From positions 91,849 to 155,848 of the forward strand of contig JAUMXB010000003.1 in the NCBI GenBank assembly GCA_030529365.1: a stretch of 64,000 nt of DNA, read 5' to 3'. A program made the translations under genes and the position numbers. The DNA comes from Cardiobacteriaceae bacterium. GTDB taxonomy: Bacteria > Pseudomonadota > Gammaproteobacteria > Cardiobacteriales > Cardiobacteriaceae. The notes under the pieces were generated by a model, which saw nothing but the letters and a program-made list of their open reading frames with translations, did not search any database and was not told where the DNA came from. Below are positions 54,408 through 63,354 of this stretch, piece by piece (the stretch's first letter is position 1; every line of letters begins with the position of its first letter).

Positions 54408-55907
54408 ATGAGAACCATCAAAATTTTCGACACCACCATGCGCGACGGCGAGCAGACCCCGCGTGTTTCCATGAACAAGGAAGACAAGATCGCGATCGCG
54501 AAACACCTCGAAGCGATGGGCGTGGACGTGATCGAAGCGGGCTTTGCCATTGCTTCCGAAGGCGATTTCGAGGCGGTAAAAGCGGTGGCGGAAGCGGTGG
54601 AAAAGCCGATCGTCTGTTCGCTGGCGCGCGCGGTGAAAGGCGATATCGAACGCGCGGCGGAAGCGCTCAAAAATGCCAAACATCCGCGCATTCATACGTT
54701 TATCGCGACGAGCGATATCCATCTGGAGCACAAGCTGAAAATCTCGCGCGAGGAATGTTTGCAGCGCGCGGTGGAGATGGTCGCTTACGCGAAAACCTTC
54801 GTCGATGATGTGGAATTTTCCTGCGAGGACGCGACGCGCAGCGACTGGGATTTTCTCGTAGAAGTCTATTCGGCGGTCATCGAAGCGGGCGCGACAGTGA
54901 TCAACGTGCCTGATACCGTGGGCTTTACCTTGCCGCAGGAATATTTCGATCTGATCAGTTACCTGAAGAAAAACGTGCGCGGCGTGGAGAAAGTGGATAT
55001 TTCCCTGCACGGTCACAATGATTTGGGCATGGCGACGGCCAATGCGCTTTCCGGCGTGCTCGCTGGCGCGACGCAGATTGAAGTGGCGATGAATGGCCTG
55101 GGCGAGCGCGCGGGCAATACTTCTTTGGAAGAAGTGGTGATGGCGCTGGATACGCGCCAGGATTTCTATCAGGCGAAAACCAATATCGTCACCGAAAAAA
55201 TCTATGAAACCGCCAAACTGGTGAGCGCCATTTCCGGCATCGAAATCACGCCGGTGAAGGCGATTACCGGCGCCAACTGCTTCCTGCACGAATCCGGCAT
55301 CCATCAGGACGGCTTTCTGAAAGCGCGGCAAACCTACGAAATCATGGATCCGGCGCGCATCGGCATTCCGCCCAACGATGGACTGGTGCTCGGCAAGCAC
55401 TCGGGCAGAAGCGCTTTCCGCCATTTCGTGCACACGCACGGCTACGATCTGGACGACGCGCGCCTTGATGCCGTCTTCGCCGAATTCAAGAAACTGACCG
55501 ATCGCAAGAAATACATCACCATCGAAGACATCTCTGGCCTCATCGCCAAGCAGGATGTGCCGTTTGACGATTACCACCTCATTTCCTACAGCGCGCAGAA
55601 CGACAGCGCGGGCAAGGTAAGCGTGACCGTGACCATGAGCCGCGAAGGGCGCGAACGCACGGCAACCGCCAGTGGCAATGGCCAGGTCGATGCCGCTTTC
55701 AATGCCATCAACCAGATGGTGGGCGCGGCGCTGGATATCGAGGATTACCAGATCAATGCCGTATCCAGCCACAGCAACGCGCTCGGCGAAGCGCGCATCC
55801 GCATGCGCCATGGCGATGAGGTGATCAACACCTCGGGGCTGGACAAGGACATTATCTTCGCCTCGATGATGGCCTATGTGCAGGGTATCAACCGTTTCGG
55901 GCTGTAA
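54408..55907 (+). CDS. leuA: 2-isopropylmalate synthase
   Basis: LeuA condenses 2-ketoisovalerate with acetyl-CoA, the first leucine-specific step. The 499-residue protein has the catalytic TIM barrel (IFDTTMRDGEQTPRVSM with the Arg-Asp pair, SLHGHNDLGMATAN with metal-binding His-x-His) and the second signature NGLGERAGNTSLEEV. The C-terminal leucine-binding regulatory domain begins near 395. The RDGEQTPRVSM motif differs from the usual RDGEQSPGASM at three positions, though the active residues are kept. Ribosome-mediated attenuation and leucine feedback are likely controls. Confidence 0.93.
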   Translation: MRTIKIFDTTMRDGEQTPRVSMNKEDKIAIAKHLEAMGVDVIEAGFAIASEGDFEAVKAVAEAVEKPIVCSLARAVKGDIERAAEALKNAKHPRIHTFIATSDIHLEHKLKISREECLQRAVEMVAYAKTFVDDVEFSCEDATRSDWDFLVEVYSAVIEAGATVINVPDTVGFTLPQEYFDLISYLKKNVRGVEKVDISLHGHNDLGMATANALSGVLAGATQIEVAMNGLGERAGNTSLEEVVMALDTRQDFYQAKTNIVTEKIYETAKLVSAISGIEITPVKAITGANCFLHESGIHQDGFLKARQTYEIMDPARIGIPPNDGLVLGKHSGRSAFRHFVHTHGYDLDDARLDAVFAEFKKLTDRKKYITIEDISGLIAKQDVPFDDYHLISYSAQNDSAGKVSVTVTMSREGRERTATASGNGQVDAAFNAINQMVGAALDIEDYQINAVSSHSNALGEARIRMRHGDEVINTSGLDKDIIFASMMAYVQGINRFGL

Positions 55908-55926
55908 CGGCAGTGTTGCCGCGTGG

Positions 55927-55955
55927 CTTCGACAAGCGCGCTGAGCTTGTCGAAG
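55927..55955. repeat. Inverted repeat between leuA and leuB
   Basis: CTTCGACAAGC (55927-55937) and GCTTGTCGAAG (55945-55955) form a perfect 11-bp stem with a 7-nt loop. No T run follows, so it is not a classical terminator. It may stabilise the leuA message or be a dispersed palindrome of the type common in proteobacteria. Confidence 0.7.
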
Positions 55956-56001
55956 TGCGCTTGTCGGATAACGCAATCATTTATAAGACATCAGGAAATT
56001 T

Positions 56002-57057
56002 ATGAAAACTTTCAATATTGTCTGTCTGCCCGGTGATGGCATTGGCCCGGAAATTGTCGAGAGCGCCAAGGCCGTGCTGGATGCGGTATGTCCGCGTTTT
56101 GGCCTTGCGCTCAATTTTCAGGATTTTGCCTTTGGCGGCGCCGGGATAGACCATTACGGCGAGCCCTATGCGCCAGAAGTGCGCGATGCGGTGCTGGCAT
56201 CCGATGCCGTCTTTCTCGGCGCAGTTGGCGGACCGAAATGGGATGATGCGCCAGTGCGCCCCGAAGCGGGTTTGCTTGCCTTGCGCAAGTCGCTGGATTT
56301 GTTCGCCAATGTGCGTCCGCTTGCCGTTTCCGGTGCGCTGGTCGCGCATTCGCCATTGAAGCGCGAGATCGTCGAAGGCACGGATTTGGTGATTGTGCGC
56401 GAACTTTCCGCAGGCGCCTATTTCGGCGAACCGCGCCGTCTGGACGAGACAGAAGCACTTGATTCGATTACCTACACCCGCGCGGAAATCGAGCGCGTGG
56501 TGCGCTATGCCTTCGAGATGGCGCGCACGCGGCGCAAAAAGCTCACCTCGGTGGACAAGGCCAACGTGATTGCCACCTCCAAACTGTGGCGCAAGGTCGT
56601 GAACGAGATGGCCGCCGACTATCCCGATGTGGCGCTTGAGCACATGCTGGTCGATGCCATGGCGATGACGCTGGTCACCCAGCCAACCGCCTACGACGTG
56701 ATCGTCACCGAAAACCTCTTTGGCGACATTCTTTCCGATGAGGCGAGTGTTTTGGGCGGCAGCCTCGGCGTACTGGCCTCGGCGAGCTTCGGCAGTCTTG
56801 GCATTGCCCTTTATGAACCGAGCCACGGCAGCGCTCCCGATATCGCCGGCAAAGGCATCGCCAACCCGATTGCCACGATTCTCTCGGCAGCGATGATGCT
56901 GCGCCACAGCTGCGCGGCGGACGATGCCGCGCGCGCCATCGAAGCAGGCATCGCCACCATGATGGAAAACGACTGGCTCACTGCCGATCTCAATCGCGAA
57001 AATCCCCTGAACACCAAAGCATTTACCGACAAACTCATCCAGCACATCCCTGCATGA
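56002..57057 (+). CDS. leuB: 3-isopropylmalate dehydrogenase
   Basis: LeuB oxidises and decarboxylates 3-isopropylmalate with NAD. The 351-residue protein has [11 protein letters not shown] at the start, [33 protein letters not shown] and the family signature [21 protein letters not shown] with the metal-binding Asps. A short hairpin-containing gap of 94 bp separates it from leuA, and AGGA precedes the ATG. Confidence 0.95.
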   Translation: MKTFNIVCLPGDGIGPEIVESAKAVLDAVCPRFGLALNFQDFAFGGAGIDHYGEPYAPEVRDAVLASDAVFLGAVGGPKWDDAPVRPEAGLLALRKSLDLFANVRPLAVSGALVAHSPLKREIVEGTDLVIVRELSAGAYFGEPRRLDETEALDSITYTRAEIERVVRYAFEMARTRRKKLTSVDKANVIATSKLWRKVVNEMAADYPDVALEHMLVDAMAMTLVTQPTAYDVIVTENLFGDILSDEASVLGGSLGVLASASFGSLGIALYEPSHGSAPDIAGKGIANPIATILSAAMMLRHSCAADDAARAIEAGIATMMENDWLTADLNRENPLNTKAFTDKLIQHIPA

Positions 57058-57070
57058 ACGAGGCATCATC

Positions 57071-58465
57071 ATGAGCACACTTTATGACAAACTGTGGCAA
57101 AGCCACGTCATCGCCGGCGAAGGCGAAGCCCTGCAACTCCTCTATATCGACATGCACTTCATCCATGAAGTCACCACCCCGCAGGCATTTGACGGCCTGC
57201 GCCAGGCCGGGCGCGGCGTGCGTCGTCCCGACAGAACCTTCGCCGTGATGGATCACAACACGCCCACCATCCTCGAAGACCGCAAGCACATCACCGATGA
57301 AGTCTCGCGCGCCCAGCTCGAAGCGCTCGCCAAAAACTGCGCCGAGTTCGGCATCGAACTGGCCGACATGTTCGACGATCGCAACGGCATCGTCCACATG
57401 GTCGGCCCCGAGCTGGGCCTCACCCAGCCCGGACGCACCATCGTCTGCGGCGATTCGCACACCGCCACCCACGGCGCCTTTGGCGCGCTTGCCCACGGCA
57501 TTGGCACTTCCGAAGTCGAGCACGTCTTGGCCACGCAAACCCTGTGGCAGAAAAAGCTCGCCAACCTCGGCGTGAAAGTCACCGGCAAATTGCGCCCGGG
57601 CGTCTATGCCAAAGACGTCATCCTCCATATTCTCGCCAAACACGGTGTGGCCGTTGGCAGCGGCTATGCCATGGAATTTTTTGGCGAAACCATCGAAAAT
57701 ATGAGCATGGAAGAGCGCATGACGCTCTGCAACATGTCCATCGAAGGCGGCGCCAAAGTCGGCCTCGTCGCCCCGGATGACACCACCTTTGCCTACGTCG
57801 AAGGCCGCCCGCACGCGCCCAAGGGCGAGGCATTCGCGGCAAAAGTCGCCGAATGGCGCCAGCTCAAAACCGACAGCGAAGCCGATTTCGACCGCGTGAT
57901 CGAAATCGACGTGAGCGACTTGCGCCCGCAAGTCACCTGGGGCACCAACCCCGGCATGGGCGGCGATTTTGCCCAGCCGGTGCCGGCAGAAAGCGATCAC
58001 AACATCGAAAAAGCCCTGCAATACATGGGATTGAAAAGCGGTCAGAAAATTGCCGACATCCCCGTGCGCCACGTCTTCATCGGCTCGTGCACCAACGCGC
58101 GCCTCTCCGACCTGCGCGAAGCCGCCGCTTACCTGAAAGGGCGCAAAGTCGCGCCGCACATCAGCGCCGTCATCGTGCCCGGCTCCATGCAGGTGAAACA
58201 CGAAGCGGAAGCGGAAGGACTCGACAAAATCTTTCTCGAGGCGGGCTGCGAATGGCGCGAGCCGGGCTGCTCGACGTGCCTGGGCATGAACCCCGATCTC
58301 ATCCCCGCCGGTGAACATTGCGCCTCGACTTCCAACCGCAACTTCGAAGGCCGTCAGGGCAAAAACGCGCGCACCCATCTCGTCAGCCCCGCGATGGCCG
58401 CTGCCTGTGCCGTTGCCGGCCATTTTGTTGATATCAGCCAGCCGGACTGGGATAAAGACTTGTGA
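57071..58465 (+). CDS. leuC: 3-isopropylmalate dehydratase large subunit
   Basis: With LeuD this [4Fe-4S] enzyme isomerises 2- to 3-isopropylmalate. The 464-residue protein has the aconitase-type motifs [51 protein letters not shown] (cluster Cys) and [12 protein letters not shown] (two more cluster Cys). The stop TGA is directly followed by an A-B element. leuD is 271 bp away instead of adjacent. Confidence 0.96.
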   Translation: MSTLYDKLWQSHVIAGEGEALQLLYIDMHFIHEVTTPQAFDGLRQAGRGVRRPDRTFAVMDHNTPTILEDRKHITDEVSRAQLEALAKNCAEFGIELADMFDDRNGIVHMVGPELGLTQPGRTIVCGDSHTATHGAFGALAHGIGTSEVEHVLATQTLWQKKLANLGVKVTGKLRPGVYAKDVILHILAKHGVAVGSGYAMEFFGETIENMSMEERMTLCNMSIEGGAKVGLVAPDDTTFAYVEGRPHAPKGEAFAAKVAEWRQLKTDSEADFDRVIEIDVSDLRPQVTWGTNPGMGGDFAQPVPAESDHNIEKALQYMGLKSGQKIADIPVRHVFIGSCTNARLSDLREAAAYLKGRKVAPHISAVIVPGSMQVKHEAEAEGLDKIFLEAGCEWREPGCSTCLGMNPDLIPAGEHCASTSNRNFEGRQGKNARTHLVSPAMAAACAVAGHFVDISQPDWDKDL

Positions 58466-58548
58466 TGGTAATTTTTATCATTATTAAGCGCTTTAATGGT
58501 GAAAATTTACCGAAATAAGCGCTTATTGGTGATAAAAAATAATTATAA
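58463..58548 (-). repeat. A-B element, copy 22
   Basis: A boxes lie at 58496-58503 and 58527-58534. The left end TGATGGTAATTTTTATCA starts at the leuC stop codon, and the right tail is GGTGATAAAAAATAATTATAAA. It is one of two copies packed into the leuC-leuD gap. Confidence 0.88.
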
Positions 58549-58559
58549 ATGGAGAAATT

Positions 58560-58637
58560 ATGAAAAATAACTTTCTGGTAATGCCGGCAATGCCTGCCGT
58601 CGCTCGCTATTTGATTTTACAAAAAGACAAAAAATAG
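58560..58637 (+). CDS. Possible 25-codon small protein between two repeats
   Basis: An ATG with GGAG five bases upstream opens MKNNFLVMPAMPAVARYLIL and ends QKDKK then TAG. It has a short hydrophobic middle and basic ends. It fills the space between two A-B elements in the leuC-leuD gap. No family is recognised. It could be a chance frame; the good ribosome-binding site is the only argument for translation. Confidence 0.3.
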   Translation: MKNNFLVMPAMPAVARYLILQKDKK

Positions 58638-58713
58638 ATATTTCTTACCATCAGCAAGCGCTTATTGCGGTAAAAAACAACTATTGAAGCGCTTGGAATT
58701 GAGAAAAAACATC
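58630..58713 (+). repeat. A-B element, copy 23
   Basis: A boxes lie at 58656-58663 and 58687-58694. The left tail AAAAAATAGATATTTCTTACC overlaps the end of the small open frame. The middle reads GGTAAAAAACAACTATTG, so a tail-type sequence replaces the central B box. It ends 23 bp before leuD. Confidence 0.85.
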
Positions 58714-58736
58714 ATTGAAAACACAGGAAATCCATC

Positions 58737-59312
58737 ATGACGCCACTCACCCAATACACTTCCACCGTCGTTGCCGTGATGAACGACAACATCGACACCG
58801 ACATCATCATCCCCAAGAACTATCTGAAAAGCATCTTCAAGACCGGCTTCGGCGAATTCGCTTTCGACCCGTGGCGCTACCATGAAGACAGAAGCCTGAA
58901 CACCGATTTCCCCCTGAACCGCCCCGAGCACCAGGGCGCGGGCATTCTCGTTACCGGTGACAACTTCGGCTGCGGCTCCTCGCGCGAACACGCCGCCTGG
59001 GCGCTACAGGATGCGGGCTTGCGCGTCATCATCGCTGGCGGCTATTCCGATATTTTCTACAACAACTGGCTCAATAACGGCAACCTGCCCATCGTGCTGC
59101 CGCGCGACGTGCGCGAAAAACTCGCCGCGCTTCCTGCCGATGAAACGATTACCGTCGATCTCGAGCAATGCCGGGTCATCACCGCAGGGGGTACATATCC
59201 CTTTGAAATCGCGGAAAACTGGCGTTACCGCTTGCTGAACGGCCTTGACAGCATCGGCCTGACCCTGCAACACGAAGCAGCCATCGAGGCGTATGAAAAA
59301 GCCCATGGCTGA
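58737..59312 (+). CDS. leuD: 3-isopropylmalate dehydratase small subunit
   Basis: LeuD completes the isopropylmalate isomerase. The 191 residues include [38 protein letters not shown], the active-site block [37 protein letters not shown], and the C-terminal [15 protein letters not shown]. It ends the leuABCD series. The two repeats upstream may affect how much of the transcript reaches it. Confidence 0.95.
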   Translation: MTPLTQYTSTVVAVMNDNIDTDIIIPKNYLKSIFKTGFGEFAFDPWRYHEDRSLNTDFPLNRPEHQGAGILVTGDNFGCGSSREHAAWALQDAGLRVIIAGGYSDIFYNNWLNNGNLPIVLPRDVREKLAALPADETITVDLEQCRVITAGGTYPFEIAENWRYRLLNGLDSIGLTLQHEAAIEAYEKAHG

Positions 59313-59325
59313 TATATTTTTTGGA

Positions 59326-59428
59326 TAAAAATAGTTGTTTTTTACCATTATAAAGCGCTTTTGATGAGAAATTTTCTCGGCATAAGCGCTTGTTGGTGAG
59401 AAAAAACAGTATATCCATTTAGCCTATC
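59326..59428 (+). repeat. A-B element, copy 24
   Basis: A boxes lie at 59353-59360 and 59384-59391. The left tail is AAAAATAGTTGTTTTTTACC. The right end GGTGAGAAAAAACAGTATAT continues as CCATTTAGCCT and resembles the duplicated right end of copy 11. It starts 14 bp after the leuD stop. Confidence 0.9.
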
Positions 59429-59464
59429 CTCACACAAATCTCTGACAACAGAAGACGCAGACGT

Positions 59465-59530
59465 AGGGACGTAGCCTGCTACGTCCCTGAATGAGCAAGC
59501 ACATGTACCACAGACGTTGCAGGCAACGTC
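59465..59530. repeat. Paired hairpins of the GGGACGT type
   Basis: AGGGACGTAG (59465-59474) pairs with CTACGTCCCT (59479-59488), and GACGTTGC (59513-59520) with GCAACGTC (59523-59530). The whole is bounded by GTAGGGACGT and ACGTCCCTAC, so it is a composite palindrome. The rest of the gap to rdgB (59313-59712) has no gene that I can support. Confidence 0.65.
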
Positions 59531-59712
59531 CCTACAGCCAATCGTGACGCCGTTGCGCAGCGATAGTAGGCGCAGGTTAGATGGCAAGCTTTGCCGAACC
59601 CCAACATTTTGCCATCTGCACTGAGGTTTGCCTTCGGCTCACCATCGGGTCGCCTTCGCTCTGTTTGCTTTTGGAGAGTCGTTGCAGATTTTTTGAGTTG
59701 GATGATTATGGC

Positions 59713-60312
59713 TTACCGTGAATACTGTTCACGATATTGCCGCACAAAGTCAGCCAGCGCCAGCGCGCGGTGGCTGATGCGGTTTTTCTCTTCCGGCGAG
59801 AGTTCTGCGGCAGTTTTCTCCACATCAGGCAACCAGAACAGGGGATCGTAGCCAAACCCGTTCTCTCCGCGACCTTCATGCAGGATTTCACCATGCCATA
59901 GCCCTTGGGCAATGATGGGCAGGGGATCGTCCGCATGGTGGACGTAGGCAATGGCACAAACATAGTACGCATGACGCTGTTTTTCTCCGGCGAGCATTTT
60001 CAATAACTTTTCGTTATTGGCGGCATCGTTGCCGTGTGCGCCGCCATAGCGCGCGGAGTAGATACCGGGCTGTCCGCCGAGTGCCGGAACGCAAAGGCCG
60101 GAATCGTCGGCAATGGCAGGTTTGCCGGTGGCTTTTGCGGCATGGCGTGCCTTGATCAGGGCATTTTCGATAAAACTCAGGCCTGTTTCTTCCGCATCAT
60201 TAACGCCAAGCGTCTGCTGGCTGATGGCAACAAGATCAAAGTCGGCAAGTACGGCGTTGAGTTCGATGATTTTTTTTGCATTGCTGCTGGCAAGGACAAT
60301 GTTATGGGGCAT
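59713..60312 (-). CDS. rdgB: XTP/dITP diphosphatase (non-canonical purine NTP pyrophosphatase)
   Basis: RdgB removes dITP and dXTP so that deaminated purines do not enter DNA. The 199-residue protein from the ATG at 60312 has ASSNAKKIIELNAVL (substrate-binding N-terminus), AIADDSGLCVPALGGQPGIYSARYGG, GFGYDPLFWLPDVEKTAAELSPEEKNRISHRALAL. An upstream in-frame start would add 21 unconserved residues. It may be co-transcribed with rph, 148 bp upstream. Confidence 0.93.
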   Translation of the reverse strand: MPHNIVLASSNAKKIIELNAVLADFDLVAISQQTLGVNDAEETGLSFIENALIKARHAAKATGKPAIADDSGLCVPALGGQPGIYSARYGGAHGNDAANNEKLLKMLAGEKQRHAYYVCAIAYVHHADDPLPIIAQGLWHGEILHEGRGENGFGYDPLFWLPDVEKTAAELSPEEKNRISHRALALADFVRQYREQYSR

Positions 60313-60393
60313 TTCAGGGTTCTCCGCATCCGTCGTGCCAGTGCAAAGCGTCGGGCGCGCACGGGTTGATGACAAAGCCGTCGGGCATTGTGA

Positions 60394-60411
60394 AAGGGCA
60401 ATTTTGCCCTT
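60394..60411. other. Small hairpin between rph and rdgB
   Basis: AAGGGCAA (60394-60401) and TTGCCCTT (60404-60411) make a perfect 8-bp stem with a 2-nt loop and only a weak AT context. It may be an rph terminator of low efficiency or a processing site. Confidence 0.4.
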
Positions 60412-60459
60412 GCGGGAGCGATAATGCGCAAGGGCGGGCAGACAGTGCCAGAAGACGGG

Positions 60460-61185
60460 TTAACCGGCGCTCAATCCCAATGCCTGCTGCTGGATTTGCA
60501 TGAGCTCGCGAATGCCCTTTTGTGCGAGATCCAGCATGGCATCCAGCTCTTCGCGGCGGAAAGCGTGGCCTTCGGCTGTGCCCTGAATTTCGATGAGAGC
60601 ACCGGCATCGTTCATGACCACGTTCATATCGGTTTCCGCATCGCTGTCTTCGGCATAGTCAAGATCGAGAATGGGGGTGCCGCGATAAATGCCGACCGAG
60701 ATTGCAGCCAGCTGGCCATGCAGCGGATTGCTTTTGATGCGGCCCTGGCGGATAAGGGTGCGCACAGCTTCCGCCAATGCGACGAAAGAACCGGTAATGG
60801 CAGTAGTACGCGTGCCGCCATCGGCCTGAAGCACGTCGCAATCAATGGTGATGACCCGTTCGCCCAGCGCTTCGAGATCTACTACGGCGCGCAGGGAACG
60901 GCCAATCAGGCGCTGGATTTCTACTGTGCGTCCGTTCTGTTTGCCGCGGGCGCTTTCGCGAATGCTGCGATCGTGTGTGGCACGAGGAAGCATGGCGTAT
61001 TCGGCAGTCACCCAGCCCTGATTTTTGCCCCGCAAAAAAGGCGGGAGTTTTTCGTCAATACTGGCAGTGCAGAGGACATGAGTATCGCCACATTTGATCA
61101 GCGCTGAACCTTCGGCATATTTGTTGACGTTGCGTTCGATGATGACGGGACGAAGCTGATCGGGTTGACGTTGGCTAGGGCGCAT
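60460..61185 (-). CDS. rph: Ribonuclease PH
   Basis: RNase PH is the phosphorolytic exonuclease that trims tRNA 3' ends. The 241-residue protein begins [18 protein letters not shown] and has the [21 protein letters not shown] and [22 protein letters not shown] blocks, then [18 protein letters not shown] with the phosphate-site residues. The start is ATG at 61185 with AGGA in GAGGAAATT upstream. It is full length, unlike the truncated E. coli K-12 gene. It is divergent from yicC, as in E. coli. Confidence 0.95.
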   Translation of the reverse strand: MRPSQRQPDQLRPVIIERNVNKYAEGSALIKCGDTHVLCTASIDEKLPPFLRGKNQGWVTAEYAMLPRATHDRSIRESARGKQNGRTVEIQRLIGRSLRAVVDLEALGERVITIDCDVLQADGGTRTTAITGSFVALAEAVRTLIRQGRIKSNPLHGQLAAISVGIYRGTPILDLDYAEDSDAETDMNVVMNDAGALIEIQGTAEGHAFRREELDAMLDLAQKGIRELMQIQQQALGLSAG

Positions 61186-61279
61186 AATTTCCTCGGAAAA
61201 AGCGGGATGATAGCAAAAAACGCTGCAAATGACGGGGCTTTCGTTACAATAGGCGCGCTTGAAATTGAGGAACTGTTTG

Positions 61280-62137
61280 ATGCGAAAGGGAATGACCGGT
61301 TTCGGTCGCGCCAGTGGCGAATACGGCAACATGATGTTGCGGGTGGAAATGAAATCGGTCAATCACCGCTTTCTCGATATGCACATACGCTTGCCGGAAG
61401 CTTACCGCCATCTGGAAGCGGAAATCCGCCAATTGCTTTCGTCGCGACTGGCGCGGGGCAAAGTGGATCTGTGGTTGGAGGCAAAGCCGGTCGATAACGG
61501 GCTGACCAGTACGCTGAATGAAAATGCCTTGTCAGGTTGGCTGGAGGCTATCAGCAATAGCCGCGCATCAGCAGTATTGGGAAAACCCGTTTGGGCGGAC
61601 ATGCTGTCCTTGCCCGGCGTTTTGCAGGCGCAGGAACAGAAAAATGTGCCGGATGCAGAAGTGCTCGCCCTGATAACAGCGGCGCTTCAGGAGCTGTGCC
61701 AAGTGCGCAGTACCGAGGGTGAGGCCATTGAGCAATGGATTCTTGCTCGCTGTCATGCGCTGGACGAAGCCACGCGAGTAGTTCGGGAAAAACAGCCTTT
61801 GCTGCGGCGGCAGCTGGAAGAAAAGTTGCGCCAGGCCGTGGTGAACCTGCAAGTGGAACTGGATGCTGGCCGTTTTGAACAGGAACTGGTTTATTTGCTG
61901 GCGCGCAATGATGTCAATGAAGAAATTGACCGTTTGGCATTGCACGTGCATGAATTGCGGCGCACCTTGCAGCAAGAAGGCTCCGTCGGACGGCGGATTG
62001 ATTTTCTGCTGCAAGAAATCAACAGGGAAACAAACACGCTGGGCTCGAAATCTGCCGATGCGGAAATTTCGCAATGCGTAGTGAACATGAAAGTCTGGAT
62101 CGAGCAAATCAGGGAACAGGTTCAAAATCTCGAATGA
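61280..62137 (+). CDS. yicC: YicC/YloC-family endoribonuclease
   Basis: YicC proteins are endoribonucleases linked to degradation of the sRNA RyhB. The 285-residue protein begins [40 protein letters not shown], the canonical YicC opening. It ends with [44 protein letters not shown], the conserved C-terminal signature. The ATG at 61280 follows a GAGGAA site. It lies in the usual position opposite rph. Confidence 0.93.
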   Translation: MRKGMTGFGRASGEYGNMMLRVEMKSVNHRFLDMHIRLPEAYRHLEAEIRQLLSSRLARGKVDLWLEAKPVDNGLTSTLNENALSGWLEAISNSRASAVLGKPVWADMLSLPGVLQAQEQKNVPDAEVLALITAALQELCQVRSTEGEAIEQWILARCHALDEATRVVREKQPLLRRQLEEKLRQAVVNLQVELDAGRFEQELVYLLARNDVNEEIDRLALHVHELRRTLQQEGSVGRRIDFLLQEINRETNTLGSKSADAEISQCVVNMKVWIEQIREQVQNLE

Positions 62138-62253
62138 TTTTGAACCGGTCGATGTTGTAAAAAAACCACAGAAAAACGTTTATATATAGGGGATTTTCAG
62201 CAAAAAATGCCCTGGTTTAGTGGAATATCGTCAGTAAAATACATGTTGTATTT

Positions 62254-62281
62254 TTGATAAAGTTATTGATAACTTTATGTT
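62254..62281 (+). promoter_or_regulatory. Possible promoter and operator of the adhesin-linked lipoprotein gene
   Basis: TTGATA (62254-62259) and TATGTT (62276-62281) are 16 bp apart. A dyad TAAAGTTAT-TG-ATAACTTTA (62258-62277) fills the spacer, the usual place for a repressor site. The gap 62138-62381 is AT-rich and holds nothing else recognisable. Confidence 0.4.
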
Positions 62282-62381
62282 ATTGGCGTTTGTTGAAAAT
62301 GCCGGTAATATTTTTGGTAATGGGTTAATGCCTTTGCGGATTGATGAGGGCATCACATGAAGCTTCACACGGAGAGAAGGA

Positions 62382-63311
62382 ATGAAAAAGATGAAAACAC
62401 TCAAAATTTTTGTCGCATGCACAGTAGTTTTGGGAATGGCGGGTTGCAGCAATCAAGGCGCACAGCGCGGCGGATTTGCAGAGCAATGGACAAACTTTGG
62501 TGGGCCTATTTCTTCTCTCGGAGAAGTTTCTTCCAATATGGCGGGTACTGTTGTTTATCGTACAGACGCTCCTGTTTCGCCAGAGGCAGTCAACGTTTAT
62601 ATGAACGGTGAATATTTGGGATCTTTGCTTCATCAAGGATATAAATATGCGGAAGTTTGCCCGCACAACCAACGCCTAGCCGCAGCATTTACCAGGGATG
62701 ATCCTGCATATCGCAAAAAAGAAAACGTTGGTCAATATTATGACTTGCCTGCTGGAAAAATAAGTTTCTTCAAAATTATGGAAGACTCATCCGGCAAGCC
62801 GACCGTGCTTAGCGTTGATGCCAACACGGCGCGTCAGGATATGGCCAGTTTGAGAAAGCAGGAACATACACTTTCAAGGGTTGTAGGTCGTGATTGCTCG
62901 CCGCAGGTTCTGAAAAAATATGTATTGGAAGCTTCAGCACTTTTTGCCTTCGATAAATCTGACTACGCAAATATTTTGCCGCAAGGGAAACAACAAATTG
63001 CCGAAGTTATCCGCGACATCAATAATTATATGTCTGACCTAAGCGTGATATATGTTGAAGGGCACACGGACCAACAAGGTAGTGACACATATAACAACGC
63101 ACTTTCGCAACGTCGTGCGGATACAGTAAAACGTATCTTTACAGAAAGTGGTATTCCACATAATTTGATCAAAGCAGAAGGCAAGGGCGAAACACAACCC
63201 GTAGTTACAGATTGCCTTACCCAGCATCGTGCTGGCACCAAAGCACTCAATCAATGCAATCAACCCAACCGCAGGGTAGAAATTACTCTTTATGGCAGAA
63301 ACCATCACTAA
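62382..63311 (+). CDS. Lipoprotein with C-terminal OmpA peptidoglycan-binding domain
   Basis: The 309-residue precursor has a lipobox (VLGMAGC, Cys near residue 22) and a middle region of unknown fold (~30-170). A C-terminal OmpA-like domain (~185-305) contains LFAFDKSDYANILPQGKQQIAEV, VEGHTDQQGSDTYNNALSQRRADTV and NRRVEITL. It would sit in the outer membrane and bind peptidoglycan. A strong AGAAGGA precedes the ATG. It lies 43 bp before a BapA-like adhesin gene; OmpA-domain lipoproteins are often found beside type I secretion systems and their giant adhesins. Composition is more AT-rich than the housekeeping genes. Confidence 0.85.
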   Translation: MKKMKTLKIFVACTVVLGMAGCSNQGAQRGGFAEQWTNFGGPISSLGEVSSNMAGTVVYRTDAPVSPEAVNVYMNGEYLGSLLHQGYKYAEVCPHNQRLAAAFTRDDPAYRKKENVGQYYDLPAGKISFFKIMEDSSGKPTVLSVDANTARQDMASLRKQEHTLSRVVGRDCSPQVLKKYVLEASALFAFDKSDYANILPQGKQQIAEVIRDINNYMSDLSVIYVEGHTDQQGSDTYNNALSQRRADTVKRIFTESGIPHNLIKAEGKGETQPVVTDCLTQHRAGTKALNQCNQPNRRVEITLYGRNHH

Positions 63312-63354
63312 GCTGCCGCTTAATGGATACAGAATTTAATGGAAGGAATTAGTC

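Noticed and set aside
61186..61362. 59-residue N-terminal extension of RNase PH
   Set aside because: RNase PH family members start at MRPSxR. The extension overlaps the divergent yicC start and lacks conservation.
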